Positions 28,419-37,580 of a stretch of 64,000 nt of DNA are shown here, one piece after another. The notes below the pieces were generated by a model, which saw nothing but the letters and a program-made list of their open reading frames with translations, searched no databases and had not been told where the DNA came from. Source of the DNA: Pseudomonas mohnii (GTDB taxonomy: Bacteria; Pseudomonadota; Gammaproteobacteria; Pseudomonadales; Pseudomonadaceae); assembly GCF_900105115.1 (NCBI RefSeq), contig NZ_FNRV01000001.1:1364001-1428000 (forward strand), written 5' to 3'. A program made the position numbers and the translations under genes. The first letter of the stretch is position 1. Each line of letters starts with the position of its first letter.

Positions 28419-29468
28419 ATGCCTGCCCAACTCAAGCGTCGCCTGTCTATTTTCCTGTTAATTGTCCTGCTGATCGCCGGAGGCTTTTTTGCCCATTGGT
28501 TTTTCAAGGGGCGTTTTTACGAAAGCACTGACAACGCGTACGTGCAGGGCGAGATCACCCGCGTGTCGAGCCAGTTGGGGGCACGCATCGACAAGGTGCT
28601 GGTCCAGGACAACCAGCATGTCGAGAAAGGTCAGTTACTGATCAAGCTCGAAGGTGATGATTTCCACCTCGCCGTCGACCGCGCCAACGCAGCCCTCGCC
28701 ACTCGCGAAGCCGAACGCTTGCAAGCCCAGAGCAAACTGACGCAACAAAGCAGCCTGATTGCCGCCAGCGATGCGCAAGTCGCGTCCACGCAAGCGAGCC
28801 TGGGTCGCTCACAGATCGACCTGAACCGCGCCGAGACCTTGCGCAAGCCCGGTTACGTCTCGGAGGAACGGGTCACCACCCTCTCCGCCGACGCCCACAT
28901 TGCCCGCTCGCAACTGGCCAAGGCCCAGGCAGATGCCCAGGGTCAGCGCCAGCAAATCAACGCACTGACCGCCGAGATCAAACGCCTCGACGCGCAAATT
29001 GCCAACGCCAAAACCGATCTGGCCCAAGCTGAACTGAACCTCACCCGCAGCGAAATCCACGCCCCTATCAGCGGTCTGATCGGCCAACGCGCCGCCCGCG
29101 AAGGTCAGTACGTACAGGCCGGCGCCTATTTGCTGTCGATCGTGCCGGATGAAGACATCTGGATTCAGGCCAACTTCAAGGAAACCCAGATCGGCCATAT
29201 GCAACCCGGTCAGAAAGCCGAGCTGACTTTCGACGCCTACAGCGATACCCCGATCGAAGCGCGGGTCGACAGCCTGTTCGCCGCGTCGGGCGCGCAGTTC
29301 AGCCTGTTGCCGCCGGACAATGCCACGGGCAACTTCACCAAAGTCGTACAACGGATTCCGGTAAAACTGACCTTCGCCGCGGACAATCCCCTGCGCGGCA
29401 AAATCCGGCCGGGCATGTCGGTCACGGTCAAAGTGAATATCAAAGACGCCCCTGACAATGGCCGGTGA
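28419..29468 (+). CDS. HlyD/EmrA-family membrane fusion protein of an efflux pump
   Basis: The 349-residue periplasmic adaptor has an N-terminal transmembrane anchor (about residues 8-28), then the YESTDNAYVQGEITRVSSQ biotinyl-lipoyl motif, a coiled-coil hairpin (about 85-195) and a beta-barrel domain with WIQANFKETQIGHMQPGQ. This is the EmrA type that works with a 14-helix MFS pump. It overlaps the MFS gene by 11 bp. An in-frame ATG at 28362 would add 19 residues; the later start is preferred because family homology begins there, though neither has a clear Shine-Dalgarno. Confidence 0.9.
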   Translation: MPAQLKRRLSIFLLIVLLIAGGFFAHWFFKGRFYESTDNAYVQGEITRVSSQLGARIDKVLVQDNQHVEKGQLLIKLEGDDFHLAVDRANAALATREAERLQAQSKLTQQSSLIAASDAQVASTQASLGRSQIDLNRAETLRKPGYVSEERVTTLSADAHIARSQLAKAQADAQGQRQQINALTAEIKRLDAQIANAKTDLAQAELNLTRSEIHAPISGLIGQRAAREGQYVQAGAYLLSIVPDEDIWIQANFKETQIGHMQPGQKAELTFDAYSDTPIEARVDSLFAASGAQFSLLPPDNATGNFTKVVQRIPVKLTFAADNPLRGKIRPGMSVTVKVNIKDAPDNGR

Positions 29469-31008
29469 TCAGCTGATCCGTCCGGCCGGGGAACCGACCC
29501 GGCGGGACTGGATCGCGGTCATGAGCGCGATGCTCGGTGCCTTCATGGCGGTGCTCGACATCCAGATCACCAACTCATCGCTCAAGGATATTCAGGGTGC
29601 GCTGTCGGCGACCCTGGAAGAAGGCTCATGGATTTCCACCTCGTACCTGGTGGCGGAAATCATCATGATCCCGCTGACCGCGTGGCTGGTGCAGTTATTG
29701 TCGGCGCGACGCCTGGCGGTGTGGGTGTCCCTTGGGTTCCTCGCCGCCTCCCTCCTTTGCTCCATGGCCTGGAGCCTGGAGAGCATGATCGTCTTCCGCG
29801 CCTTGCAAGGCTTCACCGGTGGCGCGCTGATCCCGCTGGCGTTCACCCTCACCCTGATCAAACTTCCCGAACACCACCGCGCCAAGGGCATGGCCATGTT
29901 CGCCATGACCGCCACCTTCGCACCGTCGATCGGCCCGACACTGGGCGGCTGGCTGACGGAAAACTGGGGCTGGGAATACATCTTCTACATCAACATCCCC
30001 CCCGGCCTGCTCATGATCGCGGGCCTGATGTACGGCCTGGAAAAGAAGGAATCACACTGGGAACTGCTCAAAAGCACCGATTACGCCGGGATCGTCACCC
30101 TCGGCATGGGCCTTGGCTGTTTGCAGGTATTTCTGGAAGAAGGCCATCGCAAGGACTGGCTCGAGTCGAACCTGATCGTCAGCCTCGGCAGCATCGCGTT
30201 ACTCAGTCTGATTACCTTTGTGATCGTGCAGTTTTCCAAGCCCAATCCACTGATCAACCTGCGCATTCTCGGCAATCGCAACTTCGGTCTATCGAGCATT
30301 TCCAGCGTCGGGATGGGGGTCGGCTTGTACGGTTCGATTTATCTGTTGCCGCTGTATCTGGCGCAGATCCAGAACTACAACGCCCTGCAGATCGGTGAAG
30401 TGATCATGTGGATGGGCGTGCCGCAGCTGTTTCTGATTCCGCTGGTGCCCAAGCTGATGAAATACATCTCGCCAAAATGGCTGTGCGCGCTGGGTTTCGG
30501 CCTGTTCGGCTTCGCGAGTTTTTCATCGGGCGTGCTGAACCCGGACTTCGCCGGACCGCAGTTCAATCAGATTCAGATCGTGCGCGCGTTGGGCCAGCCA
30601 CTGATCATGGTCACCATCTCGTTGATCGCCACGGCCTACATCCTGCCCCAGGACGCGGGCTCGGCGTCGAGCCTGTTCAACATCCTGCGCAACCTCGGCG
30701 GCGCCATCGGCATCGCCCTGCTCGCCACCCTGCTGGATGCGCGAACCAAGACCTATTTCGATTATTTGCGCGAGTACATCGTGCCGAGTAACCCGCAGGT
30801 GGCCGAGCGCCTGGCATCTTTGACCAACACCCTGGGCAATGAAACAGCGGCGCTGGGCAAGCTCAGCGAGATTGCCCATCAACAGGCGTCGATCATGGCC
30901 TACAACGATGCGTTTCATCTTGTCGGGATCGCGCTGGGGGTCAGCATGCTGGCGGTGTTACTGACCAGGAAGTTGCCAGCGGGGCTTAAAGCCGGCGAAG
31001 CGCATTGA
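29458..31008 (+). CDS. EmrB/QacA-type MFS drug exporter (DHA2, 14 helices)
   Basis: The 516-residue inner-membrane transporter has about 14 hydrophobic helices. The DHA2 motifs AFMAVLDIQITNSSLKDIQGAL (helix 1: AVLDIQITN visible) and GPTLGGWLTENWGWEYIFYIN (motif C region) mark it as an EmrB-type proton antiporter. With the upstream HlyD-type adaptor it should form a tripartite pump; no outer-membrane channel gene is adjacent, so it must borrow one such as TolC or OprM. Substrates are not predictable. Confidence 0.92.
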   Translation: MAGDQLIRPAGEPTRRDWIAVMSAMLGAFMAVLDIQITNSSLKDIQGALSATLEEGSWISTSYLVAEIIMIPLTAWLVQLLSARRLAVWVSLGFLAASLLCSMAWSLESMIVFRALQGFTGGALIPLAFTLTLIKLPEHHRAKGMAMFAMTATFAPSIGPTLGGWLTENWGWEYIFYINIPPGLLMIAGLMYGLEKKESHWELLKSTDYAGIVTLGMGLGCLQVFLEEGHRKDWLESNLIVSLGSIALLSLITFVIVQFSKPNPLINLRILGNRNFGLSSISSVGMGVGLYGSIYLLPLYLAQIQNYNALQIGEVIMWMGVPQLFLIPLVPKLMKYISPKWLCALGFGLFGFASFSSGVLNPDFAGPQFNQIQIVRALGQPLIMVTISLIATAYILPQDAGSASSLFNILRNLGGAIGIALLATLLDARTKTYFDYLREYIVPSNPQVAERLASLTNTLGNETAALGKLSEIAHQQASIMAYNDAFHLVGIALGVSMLAVLLTRKLPAGLKAGEAH

Positions 31009-31029
31009 TACCGATCATGCGCTCAACAC

Positions 31030-31057
31030 TGTGGCGAGGGGCTGCCCCCTCGCCACA
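31030..31057. terminator. Hairpin between convergent emrB-like gene and uvrB
   Basis: A 12-bp perfect stem (TGTGGCGAGGGG / CCCCTCGCCACA) with a 4-nt loop fills the 54-bp convergent gap. It has no T-tract. It may be a REP-derived element serving as a bidirectional stop. Confidence 0.55.
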
Positions 31058-31062
31058 CGCCA

Positions 31063-33078
31063 TCAGACCGTAATCAACCGCTCGCGCAACTTGGCAATCT
31101 CGTCACGCATCTGTGCTGCGGCTTCGAATTCCAGATCACGTGCCAGCTGGTACATCTTCTCTTCCAGCGCCTTGATCCGCTTGGCAATCTCACCCGGCGA
31201 CCGCAACTCGGCTTCGTATCGGGCATTTTCCTCGGCGGCCTTGGCCATGCCTTTGCGTTTCTTGCTGCGCGAGCCCGGCACGGTGGCGCCTTCCATGATG
31301 TCGGCCACATCCTTGAACACGCCCTTGGGCGTAATGCCATTGGCCAGGTTGAAGGCGATCTGCTTGTCGCGACGGCGCTCGGTTTCGCCGATCGCGCGCT
31401 CCATGGAGCCGGTAATGCGATCGGCATAGAGAATCGCCCGGCCATTGAGGTTACGCGCCGCCCGGCCGATGGTCTGGATCAGCGAGCGCTCGGAGCGCAG
31501 GAAGCCTTCCTTGTCCGCATCGAGAATCGCCACCAGCGACACTTCCGGCATGTCCAGGCCTTCGCGCAACAGGTTGATCCCCACCAGTACGTCAAAAGTG
31601 CCGAGGCGCAAATCGCGGATGATCTCAACCCGCTCCACGGTGTCGATGTCCGAGTGCAAGTAGCGCACGCGCACGCCGTGGTCGGCCAGGTAGTCGGTCA
31701 AGTCTTCGGCCATGCGCTTGGTCAGTGTGGTGACCAGCACCCGCTCCTCGACGGCGACACGCTTGCTGATCTCCGACAACAAGTCGTCGACCTGGGTCAG
31801 TGCCGGGCGGATCTCGATTTGCGGGTCCACCAGCCCGGTCGGACGCACCACCATGTCAATCACGCGCCCCGCGTGCTCGGCCTCATAGTTGCCCGGGGTC
31901 GCCGAGACAAAAATCGTCTGCGGGCTGATGCTTTCCCATTCGTCGAAACGCATTGGCCGGTTATCCAGCGCAGACGGTAGACGGAAGCCGTACTCGACCA
32001 GGGTTTCCTTACGCGAGCGGTCACCTTTGTACATCGCCCCGACCTGCGGCACGCTGACGTGGGACTCGTCGATTACCAGCAACGCGTCGGCCGGCAGGTA
32101 GTCGTAAAGGGTCGGCGGCGGCGCGCCGGCTTCACGACCGGACAGGTAGCGCGAGTAGTTTTCGATGCCGTTGCAGTAGCCCAGCTCGAGGATCATCTCC
32201 AGATCGAAACGGGTGCGCTGCTCCAGACGCTGGGCTTCCACCAGTTTGTTGTTGGAACGCAGGTATTCCAGGCGCTCCTTCAATTCGACCTTGATCCCTT
32301 CAACGGCGCCCATCAGGGTTTCCCGTGGCGTCACGTAGTGGCTTTTGGGGTAGAAGGTGAAGCGCGGCAGCTTGCGGATGACTTCACCGGTCAGCGGATC
32401 GAAGGCCGACAGGCTTTCCACTTCATCATCGAACAGCTCGATGCGGATCGCTTCGAAGTCGGATTCGGCCGGGTGGATATCTATCACATCGCCGCGCACA
32501 CGAAAGGTCGCACGGGCGAACTCCATGTCGTTGCGGGTGTATTGCAGGTCGGCCAGACGCCGCAGCAATTCCCGTTGATCGAGCTTGTCGCCGCGATCCA
32601 CGTGCAACACCATCTTCAAATAGGTTTCCGGACTGCCCAAGCCATAGATACACGACACGGTGGTGACGATGATCGCGTCCTTGCGCTCCAGCAGCGCCTT
32701 GGTTGCCGACAGCCGCATCTGCTCAATGTGGTCGTTGATCGACGCGTCTTTCTCGATGAAGGTGTCGGACGACGGCACATAGGCTTCGGGCTGATAGTAG
32801 TCGTAGTAGGAAACGAAATACTCCACGGCGTTGTTCGGGAAGAACGCCTTGAACTCTCCGTACAACTGCGCGGCCAGGGTCTTGTTTGGCGCCAGCACGA
32901 GGGTCGGGCGCTGCACCTGGGCGATGACGTTGGCGATACTGAAGGTCTTGCCCGAGCCGGTCACACCGAGCAACGTCTGGTGCGCCAACGCGGCTTCAAT
33001 GCCCTCGACCATCAGGCGGATGGCTTCCGGCTGATCGCCGGCGGGCTCGAAACGGGTGACTAGCTGAAATTCAGACAT
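31063..33078 (-). CDS. uvrB: Excinuclease ABC subunit B
   Basis: Damage-loading helicase of nucleotide excision repair. The 671-residue protein has Walker A GVTGSGKT (38-45), the beta-hairpin region [12 protein letters not shown], the DEAD-like box DESHV, helicase motif [11 protein letters not shown] and the C-terminal UVR domain that contacts UvrC. ATG at 33076-33078 ([16 protein letters not shown]) is preferred to an upstream in-frame start at 33126. I see no clear LexA box upstream. Confidence 0.97.
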   Translation of the reverse strand: MSEFQLVTRFEPAGDQPEAIRLMVEGIEAALAHQTLLGVTGSGKTFSIANVIAQVQRPTLVLAPNKTLAAQLYGEFKAFFPNNAVEYFVSYYDYYQPEAYVPSSDTFIEKDASINDHIEQMRLSATKALLERKDAIIVTTVSCIYGLGSPETYLKMVLHVDRGDKLDQRELLRRLADLQYTRNDMEFARATFRVRGDVIDIHPAESDFEAIRIELFDDEVESLSAFDPLTGEVIRKLPRFTFYPKSHYVTPRETLMGAVEGIKVELKERLEYLRSNNKLVEAQRLEQRTRFDLEMILELGYCNGIENYSRYLSGREAGAPPPTLYDYLPADALLVIDESHVSVPQVGAMYKGDRSRKETLVEYGFRLPSALDNRPMRFDEWESISPQTIFVSATPGNYEAEHAGRVIDMVVRPTGLVDPQIEIRPALTQVDDLLSEISKRVAVEERVLVTTLTKRMAEDLTDYLADHGVRVRYLHSDIDTVERVEIIRDLRLGTFDVLVGINLLREGLDMPEVSLVAILDADKEGFLRSERSLIQTIGRAARNLNGRAILYADRITGSMERAIGETERRRDKQIAFNLANGITPKGVFKDVADIMEGATVPGSRSKKRKGMAKAAEENARYEAELRSPGEIAKRIKALEEKMYQLARDLEFEAAAQMRDEIAKLRERLITV

Positions 33079-33341
33079 GTAGTACCTCTCGGTTCTCGGT
33101 GCAGGAATTCGCGCCTGCACAGTCAAACTGGCAGGAACGAAAAAGGCCGCAAACGACGCACGTCGCCCGAGGAAAAAACTGGATTGTGCTCAATGTGGAG
33201 CCGATTGCACTCGCTTTCAAGGCAAACGTCCTACATCCCTCGAAGTCTTTGACGATGCCAATCGACTAACGGTCGGAAAATAATCGGAAAAACTTACCGT
33301 AAAAGCTGAATCGTCTGTCGCCATCAATCGCAGATGGCCTC

Positions 33342-33347
33342 TATACT
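33342..33347 (+). promoter_or_regulatory. Candidate -10 element for the aminotransferase gene
   Basis: The 352-bp divergent region between uvrB and the aminotransferase gene contains TATACT 84 bp before the aminotransferase start. No convincing -35 lies at 16-18 bp. Nothing else recognisable was seen in 33079-33430. Confidence 0.35.
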
Positions 33348-33430
33348 AGCTCCCCGTTTGTGCACCGCTCTAGTGCATTCGGCTGGAGCGCGACACGTCC
33401 CTCCACTCTCCATTCAGAGCCGCCGCAAAA

Positions 33431-34627
33431 ATGAGCCTGTTCTCCGCTGTCGAAATGGCACCACGCGATCCAATCCTGGGCCTCAACGAAGCATTCAACG
33501 CCGATACCCGTACCAACAAGGTCAACCTGGGAGTCGGTGTTTACTGCAACGAGGAGGGGAAAATTCCACTCCTGCGCGCCGTTGTCGAAGCCGAAACCAT
33601 TCGCGTCGCTCAACACGCTTCTCGTGGCTACCTGCCAATCGACGGCATCGCCGCCTACGACCAGGCCGTGCAAAAACTGCTGTTCGGTAACGATTCGCCA
33701 CTGATCGCCGCTGGCCGCGTCATCACCACCCAGGCCGTTGGCGGCACTGGCGCACTGAAAATCGGCGCTGACTTCCTCAAGCAACTGCTGCCGAACGCCG
33801 TCGTGGCCATCAGCGACCCGAGCTGGGAAAACCACCGCGCGCTGTTCGAAACCGCCGGTTTCCCGGTACAGAACTACCGCTACTACGACGCCGCGACCCA
33901 TGACGTGAACCGCGCCGGCCTGCTGGAAGACCTGAACGCGCTGCCAAACGGCTCGATCATTGTGCTGCACGCCTGCTGCCACAACCCGACCGGCGTCGAC
34001 CTGAGCCCGGCGGACTGGAAAAACGTGCTGGAAGTGGTGAAAGCCAAGGGTCACGTGCCGTTCCTCGACATGGCTTACCAAGGCTTTGGCGATGGCATCG
34101 ACGAAGATGCCGCCGCTGTACGCTTGTTCGCTGAATCGGGCCTGACCTTCTTCGTCTCCAGCTCGTTCTCCAAATCCTTCTCGCTGTACGGCGAGCGCGT
34201 CGGCGCCCTGTCGATCGTCAGCGAATCAAAAGAAGAAAGCGCGCGCGTACTGTCGCAAGTCAAACGCGTCATCCGCACCAACTACTCCAACCCGCCGACT
34301 CACGGTGCAAGCATCGTCGCCGCCGTACTGAACAGCCCGGAACTGCGCGCCCAATGGGAAGCGGAACTGGCCGAAATGCGCCTGCGGATTCGCGGCATGC
34401 GCACTCAGATGGTGGAACTGCTGGCGAAACACGCTCCGCAGCGCGATTTCAGCTTCGTTGGTCGTCAGCGCGGCATGTTCTCGTACTCCGGCCTGAGCGT
34501 TGAGCAGGTTCATCGTCTGCGCAACGAGTTCGGCATCTACGCCCTGGACACCGGCCGCATCTGCGTGGCGGCGCTGAACCAGAGCAACATCCATGTCGTG
34601 ACGGATGCCATTGTTCAGGTGATCTGA
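33431..34627 (+). CDS. tyrB: Aspartate/aromatic amino acid aminotransferase (class I)
   Basis: The 398-residue PLP enzyme of the AspC/TyrB family starts with MSLFSAVEMAPRDPILGL. The PLP lysine is Lys248 in SSSFSKSFSLYGERVG. VNLGVGVYCNEEGKIP and HACCHNPTGVDL are family motifs, and the terminal Arg region is present. It interconverts Asp, Phe, Tyr and their keto acids. Discrimination between aspartate and aromatic preference is not possible here; tyrB is the usual Pseudomonas name at this locus next to uvrB. Confidence 0.9.
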   Translation: MSLFSAVEMAPRDPILGLNEAFNADTRTNKVNLGVGVYCNEEGKIPLLRAVVEAETIRVAQHASRGYLPIDGIAAYDQAVQKLLFGNDSPLIAAGRVITTQAVGGTGALKIGADFLKQLLPNAVVAISDPSWENHRALFETAGFPVQNYRYYDAATHDVNRAGLLEDLNALPNGSIIVLHACCHNPTGVDLSPADWKNVLEVVKAKGHVPFLDMAYQGFGDGIDEDAAAVRLFAESGLTFFVSSSFSKSFSLYGERVGALSIVSESKEESARVLSQVKRVIRTNYSNPPTHGASIVAAVLNSPELRAQWEAELAEMRLRIRGMRTQMVELLAKHAPQRDFSFVGRQRGMFSYSGLSVEQVHRLRNEFGIYALDTGRICVAALNQSNIHVVTDAIVQVI

Positions 34628-34643
34628 ATCGCGCGCTGATACG

Positions 34644-34676
34644 AAAAACGGGAAGCCTTTTGGCTTCCCGTTTTTT
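34644..34676 (+). terminator. Rho-independent terminator after the aminotransferase gene
   Basis: The stem CGGGAAGCC/GGCTTCCCG with a TTTT loop is extended by A/T pairs and followed by TTTTTTATTT. Confidence 0.9.
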
Positions 34677-34778
34677 ATTTGTCGCAGATAATTCTCAAAG
34701 CAGAGGCCCAGCCCTCTAAACTTCACCCGGCTCGCCCCTAAAGGTTTGATGCCCACCCGAGATTCGACGAGATCCCAC

Positions 34779-34979
34779 ATGAAAAACGATGACCTACGCG
34801 CTGACCGCGATGACCTGGATGAATTCGTCCCCCGCGCCCCGGCCAAACGCGGCAACAACCTGGTGATGCAAGTCGCCACCGGCGTATTCCTCGGCGGCCT
34901 GGCGCTGTGGCTGGTGCAACTGGGCGCCACAGCGCTTTACGCCAAGCTGATGCTCGGCACCTTTACTTTCGGCGGCTAG
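34779..34979 (+). CDS. Small single-pass membrane protein, function unknown
   Basis: The 66-residue protein has a charged N-terminus (MKNDDLRADRDDLDEFVPR) and one hydrophobic helix (about residues 28-52), with a Gly-rich end. ATG at 34779 follows GAGAT and is preferred to an in-frame TTG at 34746. The stop TAG forms a CTAG palindrome shared with the stop of the convergent gene at 34976. I recognise no family. Confidence 0.7.
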   Translation: MKNDDLRADRDDLDEFVPRAPAKRGNNLVMQVATGVFLGGLALWLVQLGATALYAKLMLGTFTFGG

Positions 34980-35206
34980 GCCAGTTCGGTCGCCCGCTGG
35001 CTGGCCGCGTCATCGTAGGCGACGTACAGCGATTCAGCGACCTGACTCTTGATCGCCTTGGTGCTTTCCAGGCCGAGGACAAAACCTTCGGCCTTGCCGC
35101 CGGCGCGATTCAATTCGTCGGCACTGCTGGCCTGGACGATCGCATCAAACAGTTTTTCGGCGTGCGGGCCGACACCCTTGGGCAGGCTGATCTGAGCGAT
35201 GCTCAT
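34976..35206 (-). CDS. Small conserved-looking protein, function unknown
   Basis: The 76-residue soluble protein starts MSIAQISLPKGVGPHAEKLF and is Ala/Glu-rich and largely helical, with no membrane segment or known motif. The ATG at 35204-35206 lies 6 bp after a hairpin (CCCCG/CGGGG, 35213-35230) that could limit ribosome access. The stop overlaps the convergent gene's stop by 4 bp. A longer frame to 35308 runs through non-coding sequence and is rejected. Confidence 0.65.
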   Translation of the reverse strand: MSIAQISLPKGVGPHAEKLFDAIVQASSADELNRAGGKAEGFVLGLESTKAIKSQVAESLYVAYDDAASQRATELA

Positions 35207-35396
35207 GCGAGTACCCCGTTTTGTCGGGGTGAGGTGGCAGGGTGATTCATGGTGCGTACCTTTTCGGCGAATGGCCGGTAGCGCGTGTAACCGCTTCCGG
35301 GCGGTCATGGTAGTCCTCTGCTGCGGTTCTGGTAACTGCCAATCACCGATAAACCACCGTCCGTCCCGACGAATCCATCATTTTGCTATCAGACGC

Positions 35397-35424
35397 TTGA
35401 CTTCCCTTTCTGAATCAGTAACAT
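35397..35424 (+). promoter_or_regulatory. Promoter of tRNA-Asn
   Basis: TTGACT (35397-35402), a 16-bp spacer and TAACAT (35419-35424) lie 10 bp before the tRNA. The rest of 35207-35396 shows no gene. Confidence 0.65.
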
Positions 35425-35433
35425 AGGCGCCAT

Positions 35434-35509
<76 letters not shown>

Positions 35510-35524
35510 GACAGCAACATCAAG

Positions 35525-35557
35525 AAGCCCCTGAATCGAAAGATCAGGGGCTTTTTT
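35525..35557 (+). terminator. Terminator after tRNA-Asn
   Basis: The stem AAGCCCCTGA/TCAGGGGCTT is followed by TTTT on the plus strand. Confidence 0.9.
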
Positions 35558-35589
35558 GTGGCTGCGTTTTTTTGATCCACAAAGAAAAA

Positions 35590-35616
35590 GCCGATCTGTC
35601 TATTCAACAGATCGGC
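35590..35616 (-). terminator. Terminator after the purine permease gene
   Basis: The 10-bp perfect stem GCCGATCTGT/ACAGATCGGC with a 7-nt loop is followed on the minus strand by TTTTTCTTT. It lies 22 bp after the permease stop and could also back up the tRNA-Asn terminator. Confidence 0.85.
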
Positions 35617-35637
35617 TCTTTTCATTCGCGGAACGTG

Positions 35638-37155
35638 TCAGACATGCTCGCTACTTTTCGCATGCATCGCCCGCGGCTCTCCATGTCCATGGTCGGGCTC
35701 CACCACCGGAATCTCCTTGCCATCGCAGTCATGCAGCTTGCCGTCGCTGAAGTAATCCCCTTCGCGCAACGCTGCCAGGTCCTGATAACGCAGCACCCGC
35801 TCGGTCCCTGCGGCAAACACCGACTGCTGGTCGGAGTTGCCGGCGGTCAGGTGATTGAACGTCAGGTTCAGCACGATGGCCATGATTGCCGAGGAGCTGA
35901 TGCCGGAGTGGAAAATGGTGGCGAACCAGCTTGGGAAGTGGTCATAGAAGTTCGGCGCGGCGATGGGGATCATGCCGAAGCCGATGGAGGTGGCGACGAT
36001 GATCAGGTTGACGTTGTTGCGGTAGTCGACCTTGGACAGCGTACGGATACCGCTGGCGGCCACTGTGCCGAACAACACGATACCGGCACCACCAAGAACA
36101 GAGGTCGGCACTGCGGCGATGACTCGCCCCATGAACGGCAGCAAGCCGAGGATGACCAGAAACAGCCCACCCGTGGCCACGACAAAGCGGCTCTTGATTC
36201 CGGTCACCGCCACCAGCCCGACGTTCTGGGCAAAGGCGCTTTGGGTGAATGAGCCAAAAATCGGCGCGATCATGCTCGACAGCATGTCGGCACGCAGACC
36301 GTTCCCCAGGCGCTTGGAATCAACCTTGGTACCGATGATTTCACCGACGGCCAGGATATCGGCCGAGGTTTCCACCAGGGTCACCATCACCACAATGCAC
36401 ATCGACAGGATCGCGGCAAAGTGAAAAGTCGGCATGCCGAAATGGAACGGCGCAGGAAAACCGAACATCGGGCCCTGGGTCACGGACGAGAAATCCGCCA
36501 TGCCGAGCACCACCGCGACGATCGTACCGATGACCATGGCCAGCAGGATCGACAAACGGGAGATGGTCGCGCTTCCAATCTTGCTCAGAAACAGCACCAG
36601 CACCAGCGTCACCGCAGCCAGACCGATGTTGGCCATGCTGCCAAATTCGGGCGAATGGCTGTTACCGCCCATGGCCCAGCGTGCAGCCACCGGCATCAGC
36701 GTCAGACCGATGGTGGTAATCACGATGCCAGTGACCAGCGGCGGGAAGAACTTGGTGATTCGAGAGAACACCGGGGTAATCAGCAAACCTATCAAGGACG
36801 CCGCAATCACCGCCCCCAGAATCGACTGAAACCCGCCCTCGCCGCCACTGCTGACAATCGCCACCATGGTCGCGACACCCGAGAACGACACGCCCTGTAC
36901 CAGCGGTAACTGACAGCCGAAAAACGGTAGACCCAGGGTTTGCAGCAACGTGGCCAGCCCCCCCGCAAACAATGAAGCAGCAATCAACAAACCGATGTCC
37001 GCCGGCGAAAGCCCGGCTGCCTGACCGATGATCAAAGGCACCGCGACGATGCCGCCATACATGGTCAGAACATGTTGCAGGCCGTAAGCCATATTCGCGC
37101 CGACCCCGAGATTCTCATCTTCAGGCCGTTGGTGTGAAACATGGGGCGTTTTCAT
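35638..37155 (-). CDS. NCS2-family xanthine/uric acid permease
   Basis: The 505-residue nucleobase:cation symporter has about 14 membrane segments. Motifs: NMAYGLQHVLTMYGG at the N-terminus, LPLVQGVSFSGVATM and the QNVGLVAVTGI segment with the conserved Gln/Asn of the purine-binding site. These point to xanthine or urate rather than uracil. ATG at 37153-37155 is chosen (MKTPHVSHQRPEDENLGV); the in-frame start at 37206 falls in the promoter. A C-terminal hydrophilic tail of about 60 residues is present. Confidence 0.88.
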   Translation of the reverse strand: MKTPHVSHQRPEDENLGVGANMAYGLQHVLTMYGGIVAVPLIIGQAAGLSPADIGLLIAASLFAGGLATLLQTLGLPFFGCQLPLVQGVSFSGVATMVAIVSSGGEGGFQSILGAVIAASLIGLLITPVFSRITKFFPPLVTGIVITTIGLTLMPVAARWAMGGNSHSPEFGSMANIGLAAVTLVLVLFLSKIGSATISRLSILLAMVIGTIVAVVLGMADFSSVTQGPMFGFPAPFHFGMPTFHFAAILSMCIVVMVTLVETSADILAVGEIIGTKVDSKRLGNGLRADMLSSMIAPIFGSFTQSAFAQNVGLVAVTGIKSRFVVATGGLFLVILGLLPFMGRVIAAVPTSVLGGAGIVLFGTVAASGIRTLSKVDYRNNVNLIIVATSIGFGMIPIAAPNFYDHFPSWFATIFHSGISSSAIMAIVLNLTFNHLTAGNSDQQSVFAAGTERVLRYQDLAALREGDYFSDGKLHDCDGKEIPVVEPDHGHGEPRAMHAKSSEHV

Positions 37156-37215
37156 GTTAGGGGGTTCCCTGGTTTTTGTTATGCGCACACTGTATTCAAG
37201 ACTCACGACAACTGT

Positions 37216-37434
37216 CTATAGAATTGTATACAACTGGCAAGTCAAATTATGAACGGTTGCCCATGCAGTCTGTGTGCCACTGTGTGCAATATCCAAAAAA
37301 CCACGGAACATATCCGTCGCGCCCATCACTCCTGCGTCCACCTGTCTTTTGAGTTCCTGGCGACCATCAGCCGTTTTCATCGGCACATCAAGTGCTCCGG
37401 GCGTGCTGACCGAGCCTGACAAAGCAGAGACCAA
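37216..37434 (-). pseudogene. Open frame of protein-like composition upstream of the permease; possible gene remnant
   Basis: The frame reads 72 codons from a TTG at 37434 and stays open about 11 codons further upstream to a TGA, with no ATG start nearby. The translation (around DVPMKTADGRQELKRQVDAG) looks like real protein sequence, but the end runs into the permease promoter. I recognise no family. It may be the 3' end of a decayed gene, or chance. The rest of the 425-bp gap (37435-37580) holds nothing I can identify. Confidence 0.3.
37217..37245 (-). promoter_or_regulatory. Permease promoter with a GntR-type operator between -35 and -10
   Basis: On the minus strand, TTGACT (37240-37245), a 17-bp spacer and TCTATA (37217-37222) form a plausible sigma-70 promoter. 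The perfect palindrome TTGTATACAA (37224-37233) sits inside the spacer, a typical FadR/GntR-type half-site pair. A bound repressor there would block polymerase. No GntR gene is nearby. Confidence 0.55.
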
Positions 37435-37580
37435 CAGGGTCTGGAAAGCCTGAAAACCGGCTTTGGCAAGCCCTCAGTGAAATTCATAAGGTGATGGCGC
37501 CTCAAGCTCAGTCCTGAAAAAGCGCGAAAAAGGGGCAGAATGATCCAGTTCGCCCATTTCTTGTGTGCACGATTAACCGC

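Noticed and set aside
32059..33063. 334-codon plus-strand frame opposite uvrB
   Set aside because: Shadow of uvrB, which carries all helicase motifs.
33079..33430. LexA/SOS box upstream of uvrB
   Set aside because: No CTGT-N8-ACAG match was found; only weak partial half-sites.
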